This document shows, in pieces, positions 24,945-38,086 of a stretch of DNA of 64,000 nt (positions are counted from its first letter, which is position 1; each line of letters begins with the position of its first letter). Source of the DNA: Eutrigla gurnardus (Eukaryota; Chordata; Actinopteri; Perciformes; Triglidae). The stretch spans positions 23,164,424-23,228,423 of the forward strand of contig OY741268.1 in assembly GCA_963514095.1 (NCBI GenBank), read 5' to 3'. A program made the position numbers and the translations under genes. The notes under the pieces were generated by a model. The model was not told where the DNA came from, did not search any database, and saw nothing but the letters and a program-made list of their open reading frames with translations.

Positions 24945-27900
24945 TCATAGTTCATTAGATTCGGGGTTGTAATCAATTCCCCATCCCCTGGGCGCTCTGT
25001 TGAAGTTGGGCCGTCGGCACATCCTGTCCAGAGCGATGCCGGGCAGCTCCTTCGTTTCCACTGCCTCAAAGCCAATCACTGGAATCACTCTCTTGCTGGC
25101 CATAGCTCCACCGAATGGCCTGGCAGATCTGGGAGAAGGAGATGAGAGTTGTTACTAAGCAGGCTGCATGCATTGTGTTTCATGGTCTTTGCGGAATATG
25201 ACCCAAGGTATCGTATGGCTCAGGCTCCTTACCATAAAGGGGGGCCATTCAAATGATACATGATACCCAATCTGGTCAGCTCTGATTTTAGCTCGTCCTG
25301 TTAACAGGAGAAAGCCAGCTGGGATTGTGTGGTGAGCTTTTTTTCTTCTTGTGGGGCTGCGCTGACCGTCGGAGTAAAGATTTAATTAAAGCATCACAAT
25401 TTCATAACTATCTCGAGGGCGTAAGTGGATCCTCCACAGGGGGTACAGTTCCAGAATGGAAACGGTGATTGACAAGTGTAATTGAGGAAAGTCTGAGTTT
25501 GTCTTACGGATCTTCGTCATTTCTCCATCTGCCCAAGCTTAACCTTTGTACCGCCTCACTGGTGTGATTTCCTTGTGTGCCAAGAGAGAAGCGATGCGCT
25601 TTCGTGCGTAATCTGTCTTGTGGGGGGGGCATTAAAACCCTCCAAGTAGATCATCTTTCAAGAGGGTTCAAAATAGCCATCATGCAGCCATACTCCAAGG
25701 AGGTGCAAGCCAGAGTTTCATTTTCAAACTGTGGAAACATGGAGTGGAGCCGAGGGAGGGGATGATTGTGATGGATAACATGGGTAGGTCATCTGTGGGT
25801 CTATTTGAAGATGGGTGGGTCTCGACGTCTCTGCTTCCAGTGGATAAATCATGGTTTATTTACTAAGCAGCAGCAGGTGTGGAAAGGTAGATTTACCTGT
25901 TGAAGGACCTGTAGTTGGACGGCTGTGGTGTTTGAGGGAGCTGGGCCAGCAGTGTATTTAGGGTGTTCAGTAGCTCTGTGTTGTCTCCCAGAGCTTGGCT
26001 CCACGGGGAACTGTAGGATTTGGGGATTACTGTTGTGTTGAACTTCTCACGAGGGATTCCCTTCAGGGGACCAGAGTATCCTGACAGAAACAAGTAATGT
26101 CATTGATTTATAGCAACATACATAAAATAAGAGTTTTATCAATTTCATTTTAAGCATTTTTTCCCCTTCTAAATTAAATGTTATTCAATTCAAGCTAAAT
26201 AAATCCCCCCTTTTTTTCAGTAAAATTGATATTCCTTGGTTTTGGAAACAAATGACAAAAGCCATTAGTTAACCTAATAAAAAGCAAAGCTAGAGCAAAG
26301 CGCAAACAGATCTAATATTCATATAAATCTCTTTGATGTCACTCCTGTCAACAATAGGAGCCACAGTAATTAGATCTCAGTGTGAATCCCTGATAATAAA
26401 CAGAGCTTAGCGCACTGTCAGTCAGAGCACAAGCAGTGCCTTCTGGCAGGACAAATACACAAAACATGGTCACATAACCACCGTCTGCAAACTGCCAGCT
26501 CTCCTAGCTCTGACAATAAGAAAACTCATTTATTTGACAAAGTGGACACTGGCAGTTCCAGGCATGCGTTGCTAGTTAGTCGGCTTATGGCAGCCTGTGG
26601 CTGTATTTCACTGTGTACTAAGATGTACCTGGAGCGAGGACATCCGGACTTCCCTTCTTTGCCACGGTCTTCTGAAGGTTCATCACCAGGCTGTGCTTAC
26701 CAGGGATGGAGAACGCCTGGTTTTCTTTACCTCCCTGTTGCTCTGGGAGAGGAACCTCCTCCACATACACCTGGAAATTCACACACATTTCTGGTTTTCA
26801 ACGAGGATGAGATGAAGGATTTTTATTTGTAAGATAAAAAAAAAAAGATTCATATATGTTATATAAGTAAGAAAAGTGTCTTTTTTGGTTTTGGAAAAAT
26901 GTAAAAATGAATACTGTCACATTTGTGCAATAGTAATTGTGGTCTGAGACAGACATTCTGGACCGAGTTCATCATCCTGATGGTCTGAGGAAAGAATTAA
27001 AAAAAAAAAAAGAAGTTTGGTTACTTGTAGCAAAGAGCGCTCTGAAATGAACTGTTAATATCCTTCCTTGGCTCTAAAGGGAGCTTTCAAAAAATATTTC
27101 TGATAATGTCATCAGATTTTTCAGCTTTGGTTTGGGACTTAAGCATTTTAGCAGAAGCATGTCTTACTGACTGGAGGTGTGGGATATGAAAGAAGACTTA
27201 GTGGGCATTTAGTAGGTAGTAAAAATGCAGCTGAATGGCATTCTGGTAAATGCAGTTGCAGTGTTTAAACCATAAACATATGTCTGCTTTACACAAGTCT
27301 GAAATTCTAAACCAACATTTCTTGAAAATAACTACACAAGGCTATTTACATTAGACATGCTTTTAAAACATTAAAGGACCATACTCAATTATCAGGCATC
27401 TCTTCCCAGAGAGCATCTGTGAGTTAGAGTTTTAACACTTTAAATGGGATTCAGGTTTTCTCTTTGGTGGGCACAACAATGGAGGTCCGTTTATTTGAGA
27501 GAAAGGTAGATGACAGTAATTGCATTATACTGTATTTCATTCTTTCTGTATAGCAACTATTTTCACACCTTCTTCAGATAAATTTATTGTGTTTGATTCT
27601 GTTATGAGTCTGTGAGTTTTGAGAATAAACCCACAGCATAATGTCTTCATAGTCTATAAGGCATACTTTTGCAACTAATATAAGAAGACCCCAGTTTCAG
27701 CCAAAACAAAACCACTGTAACGACGTGTGAGAATCACAGGTAGATCATCTTGTGTGTTTAAGGTGTAGGAGTTCCTGTGTGATGTGCCTTCCCTCAGTTC
27801 CTTACAGTGTTGGGGTTGTAAGAGCTGTTGGCGGTTTTCTCCAGCGTGAACTTCTCGACCCTCTTCTGCCTCTCCTGAAACATGCGAGAGCCTCGATTAG

Positions 27901-28915
27901 ATGGAAGGTTGAGCTCCTCCATCATCACGTCCTTTGGCACGCTGATCTTCTTCCCGAGGTTCAGACCACCTGACACAACACGGCAGACAAACGGAGGTGA
28001 AGTCATTTAATATTATCATTTTCAAAATGGCAGTATCAGAGTAGGGAAATCTATTCACCGCAGGTCCTCGCGTGTCATCAGATTAGGTGCATAAATACAT
28101 AGTGACATTTAGTTGATAGTGCAAAGGGAACGTCTGTGATAACAGCAACTTCCAGACATTTGGGGAATAGAAAAGAAACAGAAAAAGCAACACAGACTCA
28201 TAAGGACCTTTGGCAATTCATAATGTCTCCTCTGATCTTCTTGTTTCTGTCGACAGCTGAGGGGCACTGATATGAAAAAAAGAAAACGTGTACCGCACCG
28301 CTAAGTTGGTATCTGCACAGCTCAGGGTCTCTTCTCGTGTTATCATGGCACAGTGGAGGGTCTGAAATAGCCTGGAGATGATGTCACGGGGTGTGTAATG
28401 TTTGTTGTGGTCCAGGGGTTGCATGGGTAACTGGGCGTATAAATAAAATCTTTGGATGAAAGACTTGCGTCAGAGCAGGATGGCCCCTCTTTCTCGCACA
28501 TGAAAAGTGGGAGAAGTCTGGGCATGTGCCACCCTTGAGGAGCTGCCTTTGATCCCGCCTGCATTAAATCCAGTGGCGGGAGTCACATTCTGCTGAGTAG
28601 AGGAGACTCGCTTTCAAAGCCTAGCTGGCGGACAGAAAACAAACATTGCAGCTGGGACGGTCCCTGCTGGAATGTGTGGAGGATTTCAACACACTGGAGC
28701 TCCTCGATTTAGAGTGCACACGATGGTGGATTAAACATGCAAATACACACAATATATTCATGCATTAGCTTACTTCCAAATATGATCCGTATGTCAGTTC
28801 TAACGATCATCCACACGTACTCACCCCCCCTGGCCTCCTTACACAGAGCCTGAGTCTGCAACATCCTCTGCTTAGTCATGTCATCCAGGCCTGAGTTCAC
28901 CATCATCATCATCAT
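24945..28915 (-). CDS. myoz3: Myozenin-3 (calsarcin-3), sarcomeric Z-disc protein
   Basis: Five minus-strand exons, in transcript order 28915-28825, 27969-27806, 26770-26629, 26080-25897 and 25128-24945, join in frame to 254 residues, near the family's usual 250. Myozenin hallmarks are visible. Near the N terminus is LGKKISVPKDVMMEELNLPS followed by NRGSRMF. In the middle is APGYSGPLKGIPREKFN, a MYOZ3-like block. Towards the C terminus are SFNR and RPFGG, and the protein ends in a short acidic ESNEL. Myozenins tether calcineurin and bind alpha-actinin, filamin C and telethonin at the Z-disc of striated muscle. The start codon is the first of five consecutive ATGs. It lies next to rbm22 in the same convergent arrangement as the human RBM22-MYOZ3 pair, which supports MYOZ3 over MYOZ1 or MYOZ2. 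Confidence 0.93.
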
Positions 28916-29389
28916 CTTCCTCTGATGGACACACACGTTCCATGTGAATGGTTATTATTGAGGATTTTTTTATTTGCTTTGCCATACTTTTACTGCTTTA
29001 ATAGACCATTTACCACCGCAAACCTATTTCAGTATGACCTCATATTTAGTGAAGCAAGAAAAACACATTTTATACATATCGTAAACTCAGATATAAAACG
29101 AGCCTTAAATACAAAGTCGTGCAAAGGGCATGACTTCAACATTATATCCACACAATATATTTACAGATATTTTTGATTACGTTTCTAGAATTAAAATACT
29201 TAATTTCTTACTAATGTGAATGTGATTTCATGTATAACTAGTAACTATACTAGTATAACTCTACAGCATCATAGAAATGTATATTTCTCTTAATTCACTT
29301 AAGGACCTGGTTGTAGTGTAAGCAGTGCCTTTTGTCCCTGCTTATTTTGACCACAGCTATAATAGGACACTCGTCAGCCCAGTCCTTAC

Positions 29390-29585
29390 CTGGGTCTCCT
29401 GCCTGCCTGTATGCCGGGTGTCGGAGCTGGTCTGGGTGCCCCTCTGGTTTATCCTGCTCTCGAGCTGGGATGCTTCCACGCTCCACTCCGACTCTCCTCG
29501 GCAGCGGGGGAGCAGTCTGTATAAAACTCATCCCGGGATGCCTCGGCAGCTTACCTCACTGGGTTATTTTAGCAGAGGGATATGA
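29390..29585 (-). other. Probable 5' untranslated exon of myoz3
   Basis: On the minus strand a good donor (GACCCAG|GTAAGG) ends an exon-like block at 29390. It contains an ATG at 29531 with a 48-codon open run, but joining it to the next acceptor near 28920 does not keep frame with the myozenin ATGs. It is best read as a 5' untranslated exon, possibly carrying an upstream ORF. The exact transcription start is unknown. Confidence 0.4.
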
Positions 29586-29599
29586 GTGAGGATGGATAG

Positions 29600-31580
29600 A
29601 GGGAGCGTTTAGGGGGCAATTAAGGGGAGGGGGCAAGTATAGAGATTTGCATCCTGACCTCGAACCTCTTTGCTAATAAAAATCTGATCCCCTGTCTGTG
29701 TGTGCGTGGGTGATAACAGCTGTTGTCCAGACTGAATGTGTCCAACCTCTCCACTGTAAACCTACACGCACACAGTTTCTATTTCTCTCTTCTGTGAAGC
29801 ACTCTGTAGCCGCTCCACCACCACCATACTGTATCCTGAGTTGCACCATGTGTCTCCCAGACAGGTTTACATGCTCTGCTGTAAAATTCATGAGGTCACT
29901 GCGATCGAGGTTGTGATTTCGTTTAAGACCTTAGGGTCAAAGGTTAAGCTCCGTGGCTGTTTGCGGTTTCCATTTTTGATGGTGTGAGACCTCTGACGTC
30001 CTTTTCTTTCATTCTACAAACTTGTCAAAGTCATACGATACTCAAGTTGCATTCAATGAAAGACATTTCTTTTTTTTTGCAAGGCTAACTGAATCTTGCG
30101 TCATATTAATATGAGAAAAAACACTTCCACTTAAATGTATTAAAACTATAACGAGCCTGTTTTGAAAAATGTAAGGAGTATTAAGTACAATGTAGGGAGT
30201 AAAAGTAAAAAGATGTCCGAAAATAAATACTCAAGTAACAAAGTATTTGTGCTTCCCATCTTTGTCAGTTATTCAGCAGCCTAAAATATGGTCTACTCTA
30301 TTCTCCAATAACACTATTTTCATTTATTCCTCGGGTTACCAACTGCTGGGAACATCCAGTTGTGTATTCTGCATGAACTCACATTTTGTGTTACAGGACA
30401 AATTATGCTGTAAACTTTATATTTGGTTGGCCTTTTCAAACTCAAATTCGTCTTTATCAAGTAACTTTTTCCCCTCCGCAAATTGATTCATTGAGCTCAG
30501 CAGGAGCCTGGAGGGAAAAAAACATTTTCCTCATCCCTGTTGAAGATTGGATATCGATTTTGCACCTGCCCGACTCCACAACAGCACTATTCCCCCAGTG
30601 GGAAGCCTGCTGGCGTCTGAAAGAAAACGTGGAGCCATCCTTAGTCACAGAAAAACATCTGCAGACACACTGGAAGTTGAATAGCTGCCGCCCATTAAGG
30701 GGTTTATTTACATTTGTTTATTGGAAAAAATGTAATGTGCTTTATAAAAAGAAAGCCTGGTAGGTTAACAGTCTCCTTGTAAAGTGTATGATTTAGGAGA
30801 CTATGATATTAATATCTAACATATATGAATCATTGTGTTTCCATTAGCTTAGAATGAGACCATCATATCTACATGGGGAGAGGATCCTCTTCTGAGAGGC
30901 TCTTTCTACGGTAGCCCAGAACAAACCAATAAAACATTGCTTTTTATGTCACCTGAGGGCCACCGTAGTTCTCCGACACGCTTGCAAAACTGTGGTAACG
31001 AGCCGCAAAGTGCAAAACGGTGGAACGCTGTGCCTTCAATGTCAAATTTAAGCTTTTGAGTGGAACTGAGTGATTAAATGAATCTGTCTCTTCCTTTATG
31101 TTCTCCAAACGTATTTCTTATTACAATCAATTATAAATGGACGTATATATATATGATAATTCAGTGGTAAGAATGTAATTTTCTTTAAAGGGTCAATAAG
31201 AAAATGGAAACGGAGGCCAGTTCTCCTGACTGGTGACATCTGTGTTTGAGAGGTGGCCTCCGCAGCGTGTTCATGTCACATGGAGAGAGGAGGACGGCCA
31301 CCAGGTGCTGACAGCTGACACAAGAACACAATAGAGGCCCATTCACACTCATGGGCAATGAGTGCACCTTTAAAACCGTTTGTCTTGGTGGCCTTCAGAT
31401 GAAACCTTATCTGGCTAGCTAATCTGGGAAAGTTCAAAGCTCCACAGGCGGTCCTGAGAGCAACAATATTCAGTGTATGGCTTTTTTTTTTTTTTATATA
31501 TATAGCTTTCAGGCATTAAAATTCAGGTGGCTGGGCTGAAAGAGTCGTCACCCTGAACCTTCTTCTTATTTGTTTGCAGG
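29600..31580. other. Intergenic stretch between myoz3 and the guanylate cyclase
   Basis: The two genes diverge from this stretch. It is AT-rich, with short TA runs (31145-31155, 31495-31503) and no supported exon until a probable 5' non-coding cyclase exon begins after TTTGCAG at 31580. The open frame at 30386-30763 lacks splice or family support. Promoters for both genes should lie here, but I cannot place them. Confidence 0.5.
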
Positions 31581-31667
31581 TGCCGTTTGGAAAGACCGTT
31601 GGAAGTCAATCAGTTGGGGAGCTGTCTTGACAGTGCTCGGTTTTGAGCTCCAATCCAGAGAGACGTG

Positions 31668-32841
31668 ATGTACGGGCTGCTGTGTGAGAGTCTGCACGAC
31701 TTCATCAAGGAGTCGTACGGAGATGATGTGTGGAAGCTGGTCAGAGAGAGAGCAGATGTCAGGTTACACTCTTTTGTCACCCACCAGGTACGTTTTTTTG
31801 CATAATATCATTTTGTATGTGTGCACTGAATAGTAATATGTCTGCAAAAGGCTGTGCTGTCTGTGTGCAGCATCCACACATTAACCACTCTGTCTGCTTT
31901 TATCTGAAGCTGCGTATTGATGTCAAGAGAAGTATTTTGATATAATTTAAGGTTTATATTTGTGTGTCTGCAGGTGTATAGTGAAAGTGTGATTCCCCGT
32001 ATTGCAAAGGCAGCCAGTGGAGTGACAGGCACGCCCTACAACGAGCTGATGAACTCCTGGGGTGTCTACTTCCTGGGCTTTGTTGGGAAGTACGGCTATG
32101 ACAGGATCCTTAAGGTAGAAAAAAATATTGTCTATTATTATTATGAGGAAGTTGAGATTCAAAACCACAGCAGCGAGTGACAAGATATTGTGAATTGTAG
32201 TCACTTGTATGACATTTTAAATGGTGTGTCCTTCAGCCAAAAATAACACTGATGACATCTTTGGGCGGTTGTTTTCTCTGATTTCCCTCCAGAACCCCAG
32301 AAGATGTTTTAAAATCAATTTTTATAGGCTGAGCAATACTCCCCATGGCCTTTTGTTGATAAATCAGTGGTGTCCCTTTAAAAGTACTGTAATAAAAACG
32401 TAGAGCAACTATCTGAGACATCTCCGTCTCTTGCATGCAGGTGCTGGGCCGCCATGTACGTGACTTTGTCAACGGCCTCGATAATCTCCATGAGTACCTG
32501 CGCTTCAGCTACCCCAAAGTCCAGCCTCCCACCTTCTTCTGCCAGGAGGAGTCAGCCACCGGAGTCACCCTCCACTACAGGTCAGAGACAAGGAGGAGGA
32601 GGGGCAGGACATAAAAGTAGAAGAACAAGGCAAAAAAAGGAAGGGAGAACGCTGTGTGATTCATTTCTTTTAGACCGATATGAAATGTTCTTCCTCTGGC
32701 TGGCAGGAGTAAACGCAAAGGCTATCTGCACTATGCCATGGGTCAGCTGAGGCAGATGGGGAAGCAGTTCTACAACTGCGACATCCATGTGGAGGTGCTG
32801 TCTGAGCAGATGGTCGGAGACTACTCCCATGTCACCATGAG

Positions 32842-32885
<44 letters not shown>

Positions 32886-35800
32886 CTTCTTTCTCAGTAG
32901 TGGAATTTAAACTTAACTTTAGGAAACATATCGATCTGTATGTCCGTGCAGGCTGAACTTTGACAACTCAGCCTATCGCTACATCATGAAGGAGGACGAG
33001 GAAGAGCAGGAGATCTTGCCCATCACCTCAGACTTCTTCTTCGAGGTCTTCCCCTTTAACATCGTCTTCAGACAGGTAAGTCCTTTGAGTTACGTTCCTA
33101 ATGGATGAAATTAAACGTGAAATGAACGGAAAATGTCTCAGCAGTTCTTCAACTCTTTAGGACATGGTGGTGCACAACGTTGGCTCGGGCCTGGCGACGG
33201 TCTTCCCCGATTTGGATGGAAAGAAGATCAACGACGCCTTCTTGCTTGCTCGCCCCCTAGGGGAGTTCACCTGGAACATGGTGAGACGTCACTTTGTTCC
33301 TGTTCAGCATACATGTACATATCAGCTTTAAAGAGTGCTGATAATACTGACTTAAGTCATCTGTATGCAGATCATCTCCCACCCCAACAACCTGTTTGAG
33401 ATCATGTCCAAGGAGCCCGTGAAAAGAGAGAGGAACCTTCACAACCGAGTCCAGAGTAAGAGTGGGAGCCATGCAAATCCTCGCAGGGGTGTGTGTCCTT
33501 TTGGGTTTGTGGACAGATCAATTTCACTGCAGTCAGTTGCGAAACTCGCTCACTTTGAGATGCATTGATGTGTTGAATCGACTTAAACTGATTGAATGTA
33601 GTGGAGCAGATCCCGGTCCTGGTTGTCATGGGTAGGTGGGGGTGGGGTTTGGGGTGAATATGTTTATGGCTCTGACTGATTCCCCCGTTTTTTTGCCCAC
33701 AGATTCTGACTATGAAACTGCTAATCGCTTTGCTGACGTAGACGTGGAGCTCATGGCTTTCCAGTCTATCATTGGAGATGACTACAAAGGTACCTTTCTG
33801 TTATCTGTTATCAAAGGCACCTTTACAACACAGAGGAATCTCAGTTTAAAGGGATAGTTCACCATTTTGGAAAATAGGCTTATTTGCTTACTTGTTGAAA
33901 GTTGTTGAGTTGATGGGAAGTTTTAGAAGTTCAATATCACATCTGTACAAGGCGTCTGCTCTGGTTCTGAAAAATCTTAAACTTGCATTCTTTCTACTGT
34001 CCATCAGGGGGCGACTCCTCTGGTTACAAAAAGAAGTCCAATTGCATGGAAGTCTTTGAGAGAATGACTGCAAAAAAAATTATACATTGTAATAGTTGTC
34101 ATTTTTAGTAGTAATAGTTGGCAGCAAGATGTCCATTTTGTAAATGATGGTCCCATTTAGAGTTTCTCATATACCATCTATGGTCTGTGTGTTCAATATG
34201 AAGCACTGGGTTAGCTTAGATTAGCATTAAATTAGAAACAGCTAGCCTGGCTCTGTCCAAAGGTAATAAAGCTTCACAATTAAGATGTTATAGACATGGG
34301 AGTAGTCATTGGCTCAGACCAATTACTTTCTGACTTGTTTTGTTTTCACTATGCGGTTGCCAGGCAACCAGCGGACACTCCTGGAAGTCACTGTTCTCAT
34401 CCTAGAAATGGTCCAACACAAAAACAACAAACCCCACATTCATTGACGTTACCTTAAAACAGAGCCAGGTTAGCGTCTTTTCCCCTGTTTGCAGCCGTCA
34501 TGTGAAGCTGACATTAAACGGCTGCACGAAACACACTGATATGACTAAAAGTTAGCAAAGCAAATCAGCACATTCACCCAAATAGATGAACTATTCTGCC
34601 AAATCCATTAGAATGACACTGTTAACACAGTGCAGTTATTATCTACAGCTTACATTTCACCTAAAACACCTCTTTAAATGTTTGTCTCGTTGGCATTCCA
34701 TCACTTTTCTTTTAGACGGTAACAGCGCTAATGCGATGGAGAGCTGGGGAGATGGGAGCCGCTGCCTAAAACTAAAAGGACAAATGAGATATATGCCAGA
34801 GTGGGAGTCCATCATCTTCCTGGGAACCCCTGTGTAAGCCCCCCCCCTACACACACACACATAGACACCAATATTTATTAAAACGTGCAGATGAAATGTA
34901 AAACATTCTAAAAAAGTAAAGAGCTAAACTGAATTAGGAGGCTGGAAATAAAAGCCTGGGCAGTGAATCAAATCAGGGCCCCATTCTAATAGCACTTACC
35001 ATGCATGAAATGAGCTGCTAATTAGCTTGTAATCAGACAGTGCAGCTCTTGTGAGTCTAATGGGAACCCATTTGCAACTGAGAGTGTTTTCCACAGAGTA
35101 CATTACCTAACCCCCCCCCAAACATTTTGTTTTGCAAGTAAATGCCCTTATGCATGTATTGACAAAACTACTTAAATGTTTAATGCCACATCACGCTGCT
35201 TACATTATGCATACTGTAGGAAACTATACATATTTATCACTAATTCCCAGATTTGTATCAATGTGTTGTTTCTTAATGAATTGTTTTAATACATATTATG
35301 AACATCATTGTGAATTCGTCCTTTTTTGGCCTTTTTTCTCTTCAACTGTCTGTGTGTGTGTGTGTGTGTGTGTGTCTAGGATGGAGAGTCTGAGTGCCAT
35401 GTTTAAGACCGGCCTCTACATCAACGACCTGAGCATGCACGACTCCAGCAGAGACCTGGTGCTGGCGGGCACGCAGCAGTCAGAGGAGCTGAAGAGAGCT
35501 CTCATACAGGTTCCCTCCGCCAAGCACAGCTGCATTTTGTGTCGATCAGCTCACTTGCATTGTGCTAAGATGCTCTGAAGCCCTTCTTTCGGTTCTGGCA
35601 GCCCCCAGATAAACCTGCAGACATGGGGGTTAAAGAACTACACACAAATGTACAGCGTTATTCTCTTCTGTCCCCCCCATTGTGAGCACAGGAGCAAAAG
35701 AAATCCAGTAAGCTGGAGGAGAGCATGAAGATGCTGGACTACGAGATGAAGAAGACCGACGACCTCTTGTACAGGATGATTCCCAAGCCAGTGGCAAAAC

Positions 35801-38016
35801 GGCTGCGCAAAGGAGAGCCGGCCGTGAACACTTGTGAGGTCAGGATCGTGCCACTACTCTATGATTTAACGCCTAAAGCAAGTTGACTTTTGCTGCTCTC
35901 TGAAACAATAGTTTTATATCGTGAGAAATGCACCGTCTTGCAGAGAGTTAGATGAGTGGATTGATAGCACTCGTGGCTTAGCTAGCCCGGCACCATCCAA
36001 AGATAACAAAATCCACCTAGAAATGCAGAAGTGCTGCGAAGCGGATCGTGTTACCTTTCGATAGCATCAGACTGGCTGTCTACAGGGACTAGCTGGTTCC
36101 ACATTCCCAGTCTTTTTGTGAGGCAGATACAGCCGTATCAGTCTCCTGAAGTGTCTCACATTCATGCATGAGGCACAAATGTTGGCTAAATTGTCACATT
36201 TATGTTTCTTGCCAAACCCAGATAGTGACAGGTACCTGAACACTCACCCACATCCATGCAAATCCCCCCTTTTTCCTATTTGAAACGTTCTGCTTGATTA
36301 AGAGCGACTGCCTGATGGTGCATAGACACAAAATGACTCACCTCTCTGTGTGTGTTTTTGTGCAGTACATCAACTACTCTTATCTCTTTCCCACCAGGTG
36401 TTCCCAGATGTGACCATTCTTTTCAGCGATGTCGTGGGATTCACTCGCATTTGCAGCCACATCACTCCGATGCAGGTGGTCTCCATGCTCAACACCATGT
36501 ACACGCTGTTTGACACGCTCAGCGAGAAGCACCGCGTCTTCAAGGTTCGTCGTGTGATTTCGGTTTTGAAATGGGCTACTTTGTCCAATGAGTGCTGCTG
36601 CACTCACCTGTCTTTTTTTCCAGGTTGAGACCATCGGGGATGCATACATGGTGGTAGCGGGGGCCCCGGAGAAGACAAAGTATCACGCGCACAACATCTG
36701 CGACATGGCCCTGGACATGGTGCGCTCCATAGATCACCTGAAAGACCCGTCTAACGGCAACCACGTACAGATTCGTGTCGGTGGGTAGAACCTGCTTTGG
36801 ACCTGTTTGTGTGTCTATGTTTGACGAAGTGAAGTAATGTGTTTTTTTTTTTTTCTCATCTTCTTCTGGTTGCAGGGATCCACTCCGGGATGGTGGTGGC
36901 AGGCGTGGTGGGACATAAGATGCCACGCTACGGTCTCCACGGTGACACGGTCCACACCGCATCAGCCATGGAGAGCAATGGAAAGGTAGGGAAAGCTGAG
37001 TCGGCATGTCTATATATACATTCCAATTCCAACTTTATGGACAACAGAGTATATGATGACTGAAGTAAATGCTCTCTGTGATCTGTTTTAACTTCCTGGT
37101 CTTCTTTTATCTCATTCAGGAGATGCACATTCAGCTCAGCAGCGCCACCTACGAGCACCTGAAAGGAAGTCACTTTATTTTTGAAAGGAGAGGCACCATT
37201 ACTATCAAGGTTAGAGGTCAAAACGGTTACCGCAGCAACTACACGCACCGCATTAATTGCATCCCCAACATGTTGTTAATATGATTTGGTTTTGAACACA
37301 TCAGCGACACAGTGATGATGATGCGGTTCAGGGCCTGTCTGAAGGTCCCCACTTAAAAGTAGCCACTGCACATTAAACACAACCTACTCCAAATTAAACA
37401 TTGATGCTGTAATCCCCATTAACAGAATCTCTGTGTATCAGCAATCGTGTAATCATGAACATTGCTGACTCTTGGAAATAAGTGAAATAATAATAGTTCA
37501 CAATGTGTTGCCTCTGGGGAGTCAGCACACTTAGCGTCCAGAGCTGGTAATTGCAGCTCGCATGTTGATTTGTTTTATCGCCGGGTCTGACGTCGAGAGT
37601 GACTCCCAAAGGTTTCCAAGGCAGCTGATTACAGGCGCCAATCCCAAGAAAGCAAGAGCGGCTCGTTTTTCATCAGCATATCCTGATTATTGAAAATCTG
37701 CCACCTGCAATTTTACTCCACTCCATAACAGAAGTTGTGCATTTGAGTCTTTGAATATTTGTGCATAACTCATGCACCTTCATATCCAAACCTTAATCTT
37801 ACTTTTTCTTGTCCATTTTTAGGGAAATGTTGAAATTGAGTCCTACTGGCTGAAAGGAAAGAGGGACAAAGACGGAAACGCTCAGGCTGCGTGTCCTCAG
37901 TTTGAGTCCCAGACCATCAGCAAGGTCAACCTCTCAGGCCCCGAGGCCCCGCAACACAGGGAGGGACGGGTAAAAACACACACACAAAAGGCATTCGCTT
38001 CATTACCACCACCATG

Positions 38017-38086
<70 letters not shown>

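Noticed and set aside
30386..30763. 125-codon plus-strand frame between myoz3 and the cyclase
   Set aside because: No promoter, splice or family support, and the composition is typical of random AT-rich sequence.
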